NCBI GenBank assembly: GCA_024516155.1
Contig: JAJJXM010000051.1
Coordinates: forward strand, 372,001-436,000
Source of the DNA: Pyronema omphalodes
Lineage: Eukaryota; Ascomycota; Pezizomycetes; Pezizales; Pyronemataceae
Direction: 5' to 3'
Length of the DNA: 64,000 nt
This document shows positions 32,111-44,394 of the stretch, piece by piece. The number at the start of each line of letters is the position of its first letter. Position 1 is the stretch's first letter. The position numbers were made by a program, and so were the translations under genes. The notes under the pieces were generated by a model. That model ran no database searches, was not told the DNA's origin, and saw only the letters and a list, made by a program, of their open reading frames with translations.

Positions 32111-35100
32111 ATGTCATACGGCCGCGCCCTCTCTCCATCGCCGAGCGACCTCTCCTCCGATCTCGACCTCGACCTCGAAGAGCTTGATCCAAACTCCACC
32201 AACAAATACCCCCCCTCAAACCGTCGATCTATCCTCGGTTCCGACCACCGAAGCTCATTCTCGCCGCATCGAAGAAGCTCCCCACGAAGAAGCGAAGAAG
32301 CTGGAGCTGGTAGGGGAAGAAGCCCAAGTAGGATCGCATTAAGAAATCTGGCTATGGGACTAGGCGGGAGAGGGAGGTCCGCGAGGCGTGATGATGACGA
32401 CCAAGAAGCTCTACTGGGTGGACGTCGAAGTAGCGCTGCAGACGACAACGGTAATGCTCCTCTAATAAGCCGGATATCGTCTCGACTGTCTATGCGAAGT
32501 GGGCGGTCAACATCACCAGAACCGTCAATAAACCCCGCGTTTACACCATCTACAGAAACAAGAACGGTTGCGCTAAGTGGGAGGAATGATGGCAGCTATC
32601 CGCCAAATATTATTTCCAACCACAGATATACGGCGTTGACATTCTTTCCACTCACGTTATATCATGAATTTAAATTTTTCTTCAATTTTTACTTTTTGTT
32701 GGTGGCGCTATCACAGATTGTACCGGCTCTACGAATCGGATTTTTGAGCACGTATATTGTGCCACTGGTATTTGTTTTGACAGTTACGCTGGGAAAGGAG
32801 GCTCATGACGATATTGCTCGAAGACGCAGGGATGCAGAGGCGAATAGTGAGCCATATGAGGTATTGGCTCTTGGAGCAGCAGCCTCCCGACCGGTAAGCC
32901 GGATACGAGGATTAGGGAAGAAAAAGGCCGGAACGGTTGGAACTTTGACCGATGATCGGGAAAACCTACGGACAATTATGAAGAAAAGTCGAGACTTGAA
33001 GGTTGGTGACATATTGGTATTGAAGAAAAACCAGCGGGTTCCTGCCGATGTGATAATATTAAAATCAATATCAGCCGATACTGAGAATGGCGGAGATTCG
33101 GAAGATGGAACCAACGGGGAGGCTTTTATCAGAACGGATCAACTCGATGGAGAAACTGACTGGAAGTTGAGAATGGCCCCGGCTCTTACTCAGGCACTTC
33201 CCGCTTCTAAATTTGAAACTTTCCGAATTACCGCCTCTGCTCCATCAAGAGAGGTTAACAGCTTTGTTGGAACTTTGGAATATCCCGGATCTGGTCTACC
33301 TGGAAATCAGGATGCCGATAGTATGTTGCAACAGAATATTCCTTTACAGTACACAAGATCACAATCTGTTGGATTATCAATCGACAACACAGCATGGGCA
33401 AATACTGTCCTAGCCAGTAACTCGACTACTCTCGCAGCTATCATTTACAGTGGACCAGAAACTCGCGCGGCATTATCAACCTCAAAAGGGCGCAGCAAAA
33501 CTGGACTCCTGGAAAACGAAATCAACAACCTCACCAAAATTCTCTGTATCCTTACCTTCACCCTATCGATTGTTCTAGTCGCCCTTGAAAACTTTGGAAA
33601 CCACCCTAACAACCCTGGAGTCAAGGATCCTGATGATCCCAATGAAGTCCGCAGCGGAGCTTGGTATGTCAAGATTCTACGATTCTTGATTTTGTTCTCG
33701 ACGATTATCCCCATCTCCCTGCGAGTCAATCTGGATATGGGGAAATCCGCCTATGCCTACTTCATCGAACACGACAAAGACATCCCAGGCACAGTAGTGC
33801 GTACCTCTACCATTCCTGAGGAGCTTGGACGAGTAGAATATCTCCTTAGTGACAAAACCGGTACCTTAACACAAAACGACATGGAATTGAAAAAAGTTCA
33901 TGTCGGTACAGTCAGCTATGCAGGAGAAGCCATGGACGAAGTTACAGAATTCGTTAAACAAGGCTTTTCTCAGGCAAATACTGGAGCTGAATTAGTCACC
34001 CCATCCACAGGCCCCGCTGCTCACTCCTCAACAACAAGAACGAGAAGAGAAATTGGTACTAGGGTTAGAGATGTTGTACTGGCCTTGGCATTGTGTCATA
34101 ACGTTACCCCGACTACTGCAACTGAAGAAGGATCCACCGAACAGACCACCACTTACCAAGCTTCCAGTCCTGATGAGATAGCAATTGTTAGTTGGACCGA
34201 AAGCGTCGGCCTTCGTCTAGTCCACAGAGACAGAAAAGGAATGAAACTGATGTCTGTGGACACCGGTGAAATTGTGGTGCGGGTGAAAATCCTAGAAGTC
34301 TTCCCTTTCACCAGTGAGGGCAAAAGAATGGGAATAGTTGTCCAGTTCCTCCAGGGGGAAACCGAATCTTCGTCCAAAGAGCAAGATCTATTAAACGACG
34401 ACGATGATGAAGCGGCTGGTTCTTCTGCCGATGATTCTGGCGATATCTGGTTTTACCAGAAAGGTGCTGATACTGTAATGTCCTCGATTGTTGCATCCAA
34501 CGACTGGCTTGACGAGGAGTGTGGAAACATGGCTCGTGAAGGATTACGAACTCTTGTGGTTGGAAGGAAGAGACTTGGAAAGGCACGCTATAACGAGTTT
34601 TCGACGAAATATAAGCAAGCCTCCCTCCTACTACAGAATCGTGATAAGAGCATGGAGACTGTTGTACAGCAATATTTGGAGAATGATTTGGAACTTCTGG
34701 GAGTAACTGGAGTCGAGGATAAGCTACAGAAAGATGTTAAACCTTCTTTGGAACTTCTTAGGAATGCGGGAATCAAGATCTGGATGTTGACTGGAGATAA
34801 AGTTGAAACGGCGAGATGTGTGGCTGTGTCAGCTAAGTTGGTTGCGAGGGGACAGTATATCCACACTATATCTAAACGTAGGCTACCACTCTGCGCTGTG
34901 CTACTAATTGTGATGCGGATGCTAATTTCTTACAGTCAAACGTACCGACCTTGCCTACGACGCCCTCGAATTCCTCCGCAATAAACCCGACTGCTGCCTG
35001 TTGATCGACGGTGAATCCCTCGCCTTGTTCCTCGAAAACTTCCGGGACGACTTCATTTCCCTAGCCGTTCAGTTACCCGCGGTTGTAGCGTGCAGATGCA

Positions 35101-36083
35101 CTCCCACTCAAAAAGCAGACGTCGCCCGTCTAATCCGTGAACACACCAAAAAGCGAATCTGCTGCATAGGAGACGGAGGAAACGACGTATCCATGATCCA
35201 AGCAGCCGACGTAGGTGTTGGTATCGTTGGAAAGGAAGGAAGACAAGCATCACTTGCGGCCGATTTCTCTGTGGAACAGTTTTGCCATCTCACCAAGTTG
35301 CTTGTTTGGCATGGGAGAAATAGTTATAAAAGATCGGCGAAATTAGCTCAGTTTGTTATGCATAGAGGACTTGTTATTAGTGTTTGTCAAACTGTGTTCT
35401 CTGTTGCGAGTAAGTTTGAACCGATTGCGCTTTATCAGGTATGTTCATTCTGTAGCCCCGGGGGGGGGGGGGGGGGGGGGGGGGGAGGTGGGAGACGGTA
35501 CGATGCTGGATGGGTTTTGCGGATGAGATATGATGCTGACCTCAATTGATAGGGCTGGTTAATGGTGGGATACGCCACCTTCTACACCATGATGCCAGTC
35601 TTCTCCCTCGTTCTAGACCGGGACGTAGACGAGCGTCTCGCCAACCTTTATCCTGAACTCTACAAAGAACTAACCTCTGGCGCCTCCTTATCCTACCGCA
35701 CCTTTTTTATCTGGGTTCTAATCTCCATCTACCAAGGTTCTGTAATTCAAGGCCTAGCCCAACTCCTAATCGGTTTAGAATTCTTTAAACGTATGGTGAC
35801 AGTATCATTCACCGTACTTGTGTTAAACGAACTTATCATGGTAGCAATGGAGATAACAACCTGGCATACCTGGATGGTAGTAGCGGAGGTTTGCACGTTG
35901 ATTCTATTTATGGCCTCTGTACCGTTTTTGGGAGAGTACTTTGAGTTGGAATATGTTTTGACGGGTGACTTTGTTTGGAGAGTCGCGGTTATTAGTGCGG
36001 TTTCGCTGGTACCGCCGTATGTGGTTAAGGTGGCCGGAAGAAGGTTGAGACCTCCGAGTTATGCTAAGGTTCAGGGCATTTAG
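32111..36083 (+). CDS. NEO1: P4-ATPase phospholipid flippase NEO1
   Basis: Type IV P-type ATPase that moves aminophospholipids across Golgi/endosomal membranes. Exons 32111-34877, 34936-35438, 35553-36083. Introns are 58 and 114 nt, and the product is 1266 residues. A long disordered Ser/Arg-rich N terminus precedes the first membrane pair (NHRYTALTFFPLTLYHEFKF). Then come the TDQLDGETDWKLR actuator motif, the phosphorylation site DKTGTLTQND (Asp581), SPDEIAIV, the KGADTVM nucleotide-binding motif, LTGDKVETA, and the hinge GDGGNDVSM (about 1001). The last membrane helices are in exon 3. NEO1 subtype is supported by HTISKLKRTDLAYDALEFLR and PDCCLLIDGESL. Exon 1/2 phase restores Lys-Leu-Lys. 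Confidence 0.95.
35460..35485 (+). repeat. 26-base G homopolymer in NEO1 intron 2
   Basis: An uninterrupted run of 26 G on the coding strand, 21 bases after the intron 2 donor. The intron is otherwise normal. The exact length may be affected by sequencing. Confidence 0.9.
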
Positions 36084-37043
36084 AAGGAGAAAGGATGCAT
36101 TAAGGGGGACTGTAGATTTTTTTTTCTCTGGGCGTGTGTGTTTTTGTAATTTGGCTTTTTTTGATGGATGAGTAGATTAATGTATAGGGCGCAACGAATA
36201 CGCATATAGCCACTATAGCTTATGATCAGTAGTAGATTGAATGTAGTAATGAAGCTGAAAACTTGGCTTGGCTCAGGTTGGCTTGGATTAAGCAGGAGAA
36301 TGTGATGAATTGATAGAAGATTTGTGGAAGAATGATGGCTTATGATGTATTTTGCGTTTACATTGACTTCCACTGCTGGGTGTCGGATTATTTCGTCTTC
36401 AAATAACTTCGAATCCTTATCATTCCTTCGATTTCGTGGGAGAGTAATCCATGATTTCAGCCAAACTTTTAATGCATTCTCGAACATCAAAACATTGAGC
36501 AACTGTAATTCCTTTTCCGATTTTCAGTAGAAATATTTAATTTCGTTTACTGTATGGTGAGTTTTTCAGCTATTCCACCCTACATATGGAGGCAGGACCG
36601 CTTCTGATTCTTCATGACACATCACTCGTATCGCTCCACCGCCGAGTGATCCATATTATCTCTCTACAACCGGACCTGACAAGCTTTTTCACTTTGAACT
36701 GACTACTGCAGATATTTCCATCCATGACTCAAAGATGACTGTGTCTAAACGCAGGGTCTCTGGTACTCACAAATTGATTACTAAATTTTCAATACAGCAG
36801 TTGTGGAGATACAATGAAATTGGTTTGATACGAGGATGACATCACGCCGAGTGATAGGAACTAGTAGCCAGTTTCAGAAAAAAACATAATAATAATAACC
36901 GTTGAATAAGAAAAGCTAGAATATAAAAAAAAACATTCTTCATAAATCAGATTGGAACAAATTTGATCTCAAAACACAGCCTAAAACATTCACGCCTACC
37001 CGTCCGAATTTTCCGTCTCTGCCTCTGATTCCGACCATGACCC
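36084..37043. other. convergent intergenic region NEO1 / NLR gene
   Basis: Just under 1 kb holding two converging 3' ends. The open frame at 36080-36502 (minus) lacks protein-like composition and overlaps the NEO1 stop. No gene supported. Confidence 0.55.
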
Positions 37044-40000
37044 CTATTGCAATATTGACTCTAATTCAGACTCAGACTCTGACTCCCTGTATGACTCCGA
37101 CTCTGATTCCACCTGCTCTTGACAAATGGCGCCTCTCACCTTAAGCAGTTTAACCAACCCCTCATGCCCGGCGGACAATGCGTAATCCAGTGGCGTTCTT
37201 CCGTCTTTATCAATGGCCGTCATATCGGCGCCCCTGTGAATGAGCAGTTTGACCACCCCCTCATACCCCTCGATCGATGCGTAATGCAGCGGTGTCTTTC
37301 CGTCCGTATCGATGACCGAGACATCGGCGCCCCTATCAATGAGCAGTTTCACCACCCCCTCACGCCCATACCAAGATGAATAATGCAGCGGTGTCTTTTC
37401 GCCCTTATCGATGGCCGAGACATCGGCGCCCCCGTCAATGAGCAGTTGGACCACCCCCTCATTCTCCCGCTGTGATGCATAATGCAGCGCCGTCTCTCCG
37501 TCCTTATTGATGGCCGAGACATCGGCGCCCCTATCAATGAGCAGTTGGACCACCTCCTCATGCCCCCACAGTGATGCGTGATGCAGCGGTGTCTTTCCGT
37601 ACTCATCGATAGCCGAGACATTGGCGCCCAGGTCAATGAGCAGCTGGAGCACCCCCTCATTCCCCCGCCGTGATGCATAATGCAGCGCCGTCTCTCCGTC
37701 CTTATTGATGGCCGAGATATCAGCGCCCCTGTCAATGAGCAGTTGGACCAACCCCTCATACCCATACTCAGATGCGTAATGCAGCGATGTCTTTCCGTGC
37801 TGATCGATGGCCGTGATATTGGCGCCCATATCAACGAGCAGTTGGACCACCTCCTCATGCCCATACTGTAATGCGCAATGCAGCGGTGTCTTTCCGTCCT
37901 TATCGATGGCCGAGACATCAGCGCCCCTGTCAATGAGCAGTTGGACCATTTCCTTATACCACCACCGTGATGCGTAATGCAGCGGTGTCTTTTCGTCCTT
38001 ATCGATGGCCGAGATATCGGCGCCCCTATCAATGAGCAGTTGAACCACCCCCTCATGCCTGCTCTGAGATGCGTGATGCAGCGGTGTCATTCCGTCCGTA
38101 TCGATGACCGAGACATCGGCGCCCCTATCAATGAGCAGTTTCACCACCCCCTCACGCCCCTTCTCAGATGCGCAATGCAGCGGTGTCTTTCCGTCCTTAT
38201 CGATGGCCGAGACATCAGCGCCACTGTCAATGAGCAGTTGGACCACCTTCTCATGCCTGCTCTGAGATGCGTAATGCAGCGGTGTCCATCCGTTCTCATC
38301 AGAGCCGTGAACGTTAGCCCCATTGTCAACCAGTAATGACGCCATATCTAGGTCTCCGACGTTAGATGATATGCGAAGTAACTTGCTCAAGTCGGGCTTT
38401 ATGTCATTGCCAGTCGACTGGAGTACCGACGGTAACATCATACTCAGCCCAAACACGCAGACCAAGGAGTCAAGATCGTGGGCTCCTCTTTTCCAGTGCC
38501 AGACTCTATGCCAGAAGCCAACTCCTTCATCCCAATCGTAAGTATTCACCCACTGAAAATGATAGTCGAGCCATTTCTGATAGTTACTCTCGGCAATGAA
38601 TGAATTCCAGAGGGCAGTGAGGGTTTGGCAGCCATTTAAGTCTGTGCAGTGGGAGAAGTGCCACGGCCAAAACACCACGGAGTATGACAACAGGTGACGG
38701 TTTCTGTTATAATCATTTTCTTCAATGTCCATTTTCGCATAGCCATTCCAAGCACCCGGAGCACATAACAGTGAAAGGCAACCGCTCGCGATTTCGGCGT
38801 GAGAATTTGCTTTCTGGAGTTCGGGCTGTTTCTCCAGGTACTCCTCCACTGAAAGATGTGCAAAGCGGAAAACATCGAGACGTTCATCCAAGATGAGCAG
38901 ATTGCGGCACATCTTCAATAGATTGTTGACATGTATTGGGGCCGTACGAGAGAACTCCCCCGAACTTCCGACTTCGACTGAGATTGCGTCAAGCAGGGTT
39001 TCCGATCGCAGTGGTTCGTAGGAATATTTGATCCACCGAAACGCCATGAGCGCTAGTCGAGGAGCACTGCCTTTCTGAGCAACAATGTTGCGGTAGATTT
39101 TATTGTAGGCATGCTTCAACGTGTCCGGAAGAGTCTGCAAATTGTCTCTAACATCGTCTTCGGTGAATAGTTGGCAGAGGAAAGTGATTTGAAGCGCCGC
39201 CAGTTGGAACCTAGCATTCGCCGATTAGCTTCCATCGCCCTCCGTGATGAAATAAAATGGTATGGTAAACTCACATCCCTTTCGATCGCTTGGAAAGCGT
39301 TTTACATATTTCACTTCTAAGCTCATCGGATACCTTACCATCAAGCAGTTCACGATCATCGATAACTCGCGTGACCTCTTTTGTGATAAACTGGTCAATG
39401 TCGTTGACATTGTCGTCGGGTTTCAACTCAATCCTGGGAAAAATCTCGAACTGCGCGACAATGTCTGGATCCATTCGGGTCGTGGCAAAAATCTTGACCA
39501 ATGATTTGGATGTTGCGATGACACCATTCAGAGCCTTCAGCAGATGAATTCGCTTATCCTCTCCAACCTCGTCCAGGGCGTCTATGCAAATGATGGTCTC
39601 AGGATACATATCGGTGAGTTCAACGAGGAGTTTTTGGCTTTCGATAAGGCTGAGTGATGATGCAATTTGCCCCTGCCTCTTCCGTTCCTGGAACACATCA
39701 ACAACTGGCTTTGCCAGTCTTTTGTCATGAAAACCACACTGCACAAGCTGTTGGATTATAGTCTGCAAGATGCTTTCCGGCTCTCGACGATTTTCTTCGG
39801 CTCGATTGCAATAGAAGTAGGCAAAGTTTGTCCCCGTAGTACCCGACTGCAGACAATCAATAACTTTTGATCTAAATCCATCATGCATTAGATATGCACA
39901 CCTTCAATAGCAACATTTGAGGGATGGAGGAGGAGGACGAGAGGACGAGGGGGAGGAGGTGGTGGTGGTGGGGGGAGGGGGGGGGGGGGGGGGGGGGTGG

Positions 40001-41564
40001 GGAGGTGGGAGGGTATCGTTGCTTACGCTATATATGTTTTACCGGCTCCAGCTAAATGATTCCTATGGTAAGACAAGAACCATCCAAACGAACGAGGCAT
40101 TTGCTGACTTACGAATTCCCCGCAATAATAACAGCTTGGACTCGCCAGACGAAATCCACTCCTCGTACTCTTGCCTCTCAAAAAGCCACTCCCCAGTGCC
40201 TTCAAGGCGCCCTTCACTGATGCGCCTGTGGTGACTGCTGTAAGGAATGGCAGATATCCATTGCAGAATTGAAGATCTCTCGCTGTCTACTGAAGTGAGT
40301 GAACATTCCTAGTGTGGCGACATCATATGATCCTGCTTACCTTCTATAAAATGCTTCATGAGAGACATCGTGTCGTTCATATCCTTCAGCTGCGCTCGAA
40401 GGTCCTTGAAATCATCGCGGGTAGCTAAATTTTGTCAACATTTCTCGACATTCCGAGACTACACCGTAGACAAAATACCTTGTGCTGCGACGAGATCGGC
40501 ATCATCTTTAACCGTCTTCTCCAGCTTCCTGACGTTTCCGAGGTAATCTGAAATGTTCTCTGTGGTGAATACTGCCTTGACATGGTTCTCTAGAGAAGCA
40601 TTAGTTGCAGTGCGAACCTATGGGATGGCAATGTTTACCTTTGACTTTATCGATAGCTTTGGCAAAGAACTTCAGTACTGCTATGTAAAGCTGAAGAATG
40701 GATTCTCTGAGGTTTTCCGACGCGTTGAAATTTTCCTTTTCATATATAATCTCATAAAGCGTGCACCTCTGAATAAGACTGGCGATGTACTCCAGTCCAT
40801 CGACGATAGCTTCTAGCGTTGTGTGCCGAGCCACGCAAATCTGCAGAGCATTATCAGCTAGGACAATCAAGAGTTTTGGCGGTGTGACTGACATTGAGAA
40901 GAAGCCGAAAAGCCGCCCATGGCAGTGCCGCATGCGCGGGATCGTATTGGACGACGATATCCCCAATCTCTTTGAATTTATCGATCCAGTTGAGCAGTTT
41001 GTCAATTTTCCAAGCCTTTGCCTTTCTCTCTTTCAGAATGTCTTCAACATAACCCCTTGCTCCTGATACGCACTCAAGGGCACTGGCTTGAAAACCAATG
41101 TCTTCAAGCGTTGTACGTTGATCATTGAGGTCTGCGTGGAAGAATGCCTTGCTCCACAGCGATTGAGCGCTGGTAATACTAGCTGCCGTCGGATTATCTG
41201 TCCGTTCTCCTTGTTCCTGGACCGGGGTATCTGCCGTATGCTCTGTCGCCGTTACAAGGTTTTGTTGTGAGGAGATTATCGAATCTGACTGAACACCTTC
41301 ATTGTAAATGGTGCCCTCAGCTTGGATTTCTGAAGAGGACTCAATTGTTGTGACCGGATGCGCTGAGGGTGTGTCCTTCCGGTGTATGTGAGTGAGCACG
41401 GAAGCGTTGGATGGAATCGCTGTTGAAACATTCGTCTGGGGATTGCCAGTTCTTTTCTCTATTTTTTCCCTCGAGGCCTTGTGTTTTCGCGCTTTCCATG
41501 ATTTCCATAAATGTCTTAGTCTTGCCATCAGTCGATCACGCTTCCTTGGGCCGGCATCCGACAT
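37044..41564 (-). CDS. NLR-type protein: NWD N-terminal region, NACHT, ankyrin repeats
   Basis: Fungal NOD-like receptor, a family linked to non-self recognition and heterokaryon incompatibility. Eight exons: 41564-40893, 40840-40639, 40589-40479, 40424-40341, 40286-40113, 40051-40027, 39871-39275, 39210-37044. All junctions keep frame and give 1343 residues. A basic, Ser/Thr-rich start precedes the NWD-type NACHT N-terminal region (about 136-355; LWSKAF, AALPWAAFRLLLN). Walker A GIPGAGKT (413-420) is rebuilt across two introns. Walker B lies in IICIDALDEV (about 515-524), with an FATTR sensor-like motif after it. After a winged-helix-like region come 12 ankyrin repeats of exactly 33 residues (TPLH at 931, 964 .. 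1294) plus a leading partial one. The tail is rich in Ser and Glu. The function of this gene is inference. Confidence 0.9.
37125..38348 (-). repeat. 99-bp tandem ankyrin-coding repeats
   Basis: Twelve in-register 99-base units plus a leading partial one. Adjacent and distant units share long identical stretches (such as ggtgtctttccgtcc and gccccctatcaatgagcagtt-like segments), indicating recent unit duplication or gene conversion. The period is exact, with no indels between units. Confidence 0.92.
39970..39997. repeat. G-homopolymer tract (poly-C in NLR intron 6)
   Basis: G runs of 6 and 21 separated by one A, inside the 155-nt intron 40026-39872 of the NLR gene. On the coding strand this is a poly-C tract within a long pyrimidine stretch leading to the acceptor. 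Length may be uncertain for sequencing reasons. Confidence 0.9.
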
Positions 41565-42797
41565 TTTGTCAGAAGTCGCTCTAGATACCCTGTCTTATGT
41601 GTAAGGTAGAAGCCGTTCCGGAAGCGATATTGAGTATCGAATATTGAACTTATTGTATCGAAGCAATGTCTTTCTCGAACTGCCGGTATCAATCACTCGC
41701 TCTTTGTGCCGAACTGTTACACCTCGGTGATGGCGTCGTTGGAATACAGTGACAGAACGTCAGAAAACCGCCAGATATCTCGCGAAATATGTGGTGTGTA
41801 TAGCGTCGTACGTTGCGCACACTGTTGCTGCCTGGAATCGTGGACAACACAGAGTACTATAACATTTCCAGCACTGTGCAGTTGCTGGGCGCAGGTTGAG
41901 CCTCATTTTTACGAGGTGCGTTTTAGAAATATCCATGCCAGTACATCGTGTCGGACGGCAGCTGAATTAACGAATCAATATTCTTCTGCAGGGCTTTTAA
42001 AACAACCAGAACCAAGCAAGAGCGAAGATGCACTCTCTATATTTTTGGACAGTCAAGCTTAGATCAATTGCAGAGCGCGAAAATTACGAAAAATCCAACG
42101 CAGCAGAAGTAATAGCGAGTACCGTTTACGGAATTTTTTGTAGTGGGTTAGGGTTTCCGTGGCTGGAGACTGTATACCTTTCTCGAGGTTAAACGTGTGC
42201 CTTTGCCCGCACCTCTGTCATAAGGGTACATACCCTAACAACTTTTCGCACTTTCTTAAGAGTACTCTAGTATTGAGGTTACCCTTGCTTCCCATACAAA
42301 AACCATTAGGACTGCAGCCGTGTACCCTTCTCAACAGGTTACCATTTTAATTGGTACCGTCGTAAGGTTTGACTGTAGCTGATTTGTTTTTGGCTTTTTT
42401 TGTAGGCAGATTTATTGACTGCTTGCTTGCTGGATTGATTGATTTCATTAATAACGCACCTAGCCCTAATGTTATGACGTTTTTGCCTTAGTCTTTTTAC
42501 ATCATCCATTTGACGTTAGCAGACAGAGCAACCTGCTCTCTATCCCGTCAACAGCAAGGATAATATAACCACCAGTCACTCACAATCACCTTCTCTTACA
42601 AGTCTCTATAATCGTGACTTTACAACCACACTTCTCTTTCGCGTCGGATCCTCTTTCCGCGAAAATACCCCCACTCATATTATTTTCGCTTCATTTTTCT
42701 GCCCCAGCAATCCCTCTCTTCAACTTAAAAGCACCGATATTCATTCAAGCCTATTCAACCATTCCATCAACACCATCCAATAATCAAAACAAGCCTC
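41565..42797. other. intergenic, NLR promoter side
   Basis: About 1.2 kb between the NLR start and the copia-gag relic. A ggttagggttt telomere-box-like motif lies near 42147. No gene or terminal repeat recognised; no LTR could be identified upstream of the gag relic. Confidence 0.5.
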
Positions 42798-42850
42798 ATG
42801 TCCTCTACAAAATCCAACCATCCAGACGAACAACCCAACCAACCCCCCTC

Positions 42851-44394
42851 TACGGCAATGCATTTGTACATGGAGGGCCAAAAGAATTTTGCCACAAAAC
42901 CAACACTCCATGCACGTCGCATGCACAACATCCAACAAGTGCACTTTCCACTACCCATGACCTACAAGCCACAAACACCGCTGACTAAACCACAGGCTGT
43001 GGCGCTCCCTAAAATCGGAAGCGCGCAGCAAGTACATTTGTTATCTAAATGGCACAGAATATTGTTAAGCGCAAATAAAACAATGGTCAAATCGATGATA
43101 TCGATATTTTAAATCGCACATAACACAGTAGTTAGAAAAAATGAATAGAAAGGCAGTAATGCTACAGAAAATTTTGTATAACAGCGTGTATAAAAGTAAA
43201 TAATGATCAGTAAAATGTAGAGATCCTCTTGGTTTCGGGGCTCAGAGTAAGATATTAGAGAATTAGAGGTATTACTGTTTTTACCACTGGCAGAGAAGAA
43301 ATCAAGACCGTACTGTTGTGAATATGACTTAAAACAAATAATAAAATCACCATCAGTATAGTTCTTGCTTTCATTTTTTCTTTATTTTGTCTTTTTTCTA
43401 CAGATTCTTGATTATTATGTCTGTGAAGATCTCTTTAGCTCCTTTAATAGGTAAATCTTGATATCTATGTCACAAAACTTTCAAAAACACATCACACATA
43501 TAGAATTAGCATTACTCTCGCGTCCAAAAGAATCACATAAAGCATCCTGGATAAAAAAACCCCCCCCTAAATGTAAAACCTAAAAAAAAGCTTATGATGC
43601 CACGGAGAAAAAAATGATTTCACCGTCAATTAACTTAAAACGCCTCGCATTTCCCTTCCTTCGATCGCCACTAAATCATTCCACTATGTATATACAGTGA
43701 AGAAAGAAAGCATTAAATATACATGGAGCAGCCGCTTCTCAATGCAATCAAACGTGACATCATTCCGTTGCTAAAAGAAAAGTCTGTTGTTTCTATGAAG
43801 TTTCAATAAGTGCTGTGGTGTTTCTATGGGGGAAAAACTACGATAACTCAGAATATCAGCAAGAAAATCCGTTTCCACTCTATTTATCTACTATTCTTAG
43901 GGCTGTAATGTAAAATCTCATCCTGCATCACTCCATTTGTATTCATTCATCTTACAGACTGCTTTATCTGCGCTCATAGAATATTCTGTTCGATCTAAAT
44001 CATCACTATCTCAACAGCCACTGCAGAACCGTCCATTAATTTTTTTTAATAACAACTGTGTTATTTGCGCTTTATAGTCTTGATGTATTTTACTTAACAA
44101 TTGTTTGATTTACGCTTAAGAATATTTTGTGTCATTTGGATTACCACTATACGTAATGCGCGTTTCCGTGGTTTAGTCAGCGGGGTGGTATGGTTGGGGC
44201 AACGGTGTCTGTGGCTGGTGGGTGGTAGTGCGCGAAAGTGCACTTGTTGGATGTTGTGCATGCGACATACATCTGGTGTTGGTTCGGTGGCAAAATTCTT
44301 TTGGCCCTCCATGTACAAATGCATGCGACATACATCTGGTGTTGGTTCGGTGGCAAAATTCTTTTGGCCCTCCATGTACAAATGCATTGCCGTA
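42851..44394. mobile_element. foldback-type non-autonomous DNA element, copy A
   Basis: 1544 bp. It begins TACGGCAATGCATTTGTACA and ends in the inverted complement, with terminal inverted repeats perfect for about 45 bp and recognisable for roughly 150-300 bp. It is flanked by CCCTC on both sides (42846-42850, 44395-44399), a likely 5-bp target duplication. The interior is AT-rich and has no transposase-like frame. It is inserted in the copia gag relic. The superfamily is not assignable from these ends. Confidence 0.88.
44259..44384. repeat. 63-bp direct duplication in the right terminal repeat of copy A
   Basis: Two perfect 63-bp units (44259-44321 and 44322-44384), each from catgcgacatacatctgg to ctccatgtacaaatg, sit just inside the last 10 bases of the element. 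The left end has one unit only. Confidence 0.92.

Noticed and set aside
36080..36502. 140-codon minus-strand frame after NEO1
   Set aside because: Overlaps the NEO1 stop, AT-rich, no protein-like composition; more likely 3' UTR sequence.
37349..38056. Cys/Arg-rich repetitive frame on the minus strand
   Set aside because: Alternative frame of the ankyrin-coding 99-bp repeats, open only because the period is a multiple of three.
37125..38348. Regular repeats as a CRISPR-like array
   Set aside because: The 99-bp units are contiguous coding ankyrin repeats without spacers, in a eukaryotic gene.
40858..40888. 31-nt intron as a way to join NLR exons 1 and 2
   Set aside because: Too short for a fungal spliceosomal intron. 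The 52-nt alternative 40892-40841 has a GTCAGT donor, a branch-like ctgataat and a gcag acceptor, and gives the conserved LLLNICVARHTTLE reading.
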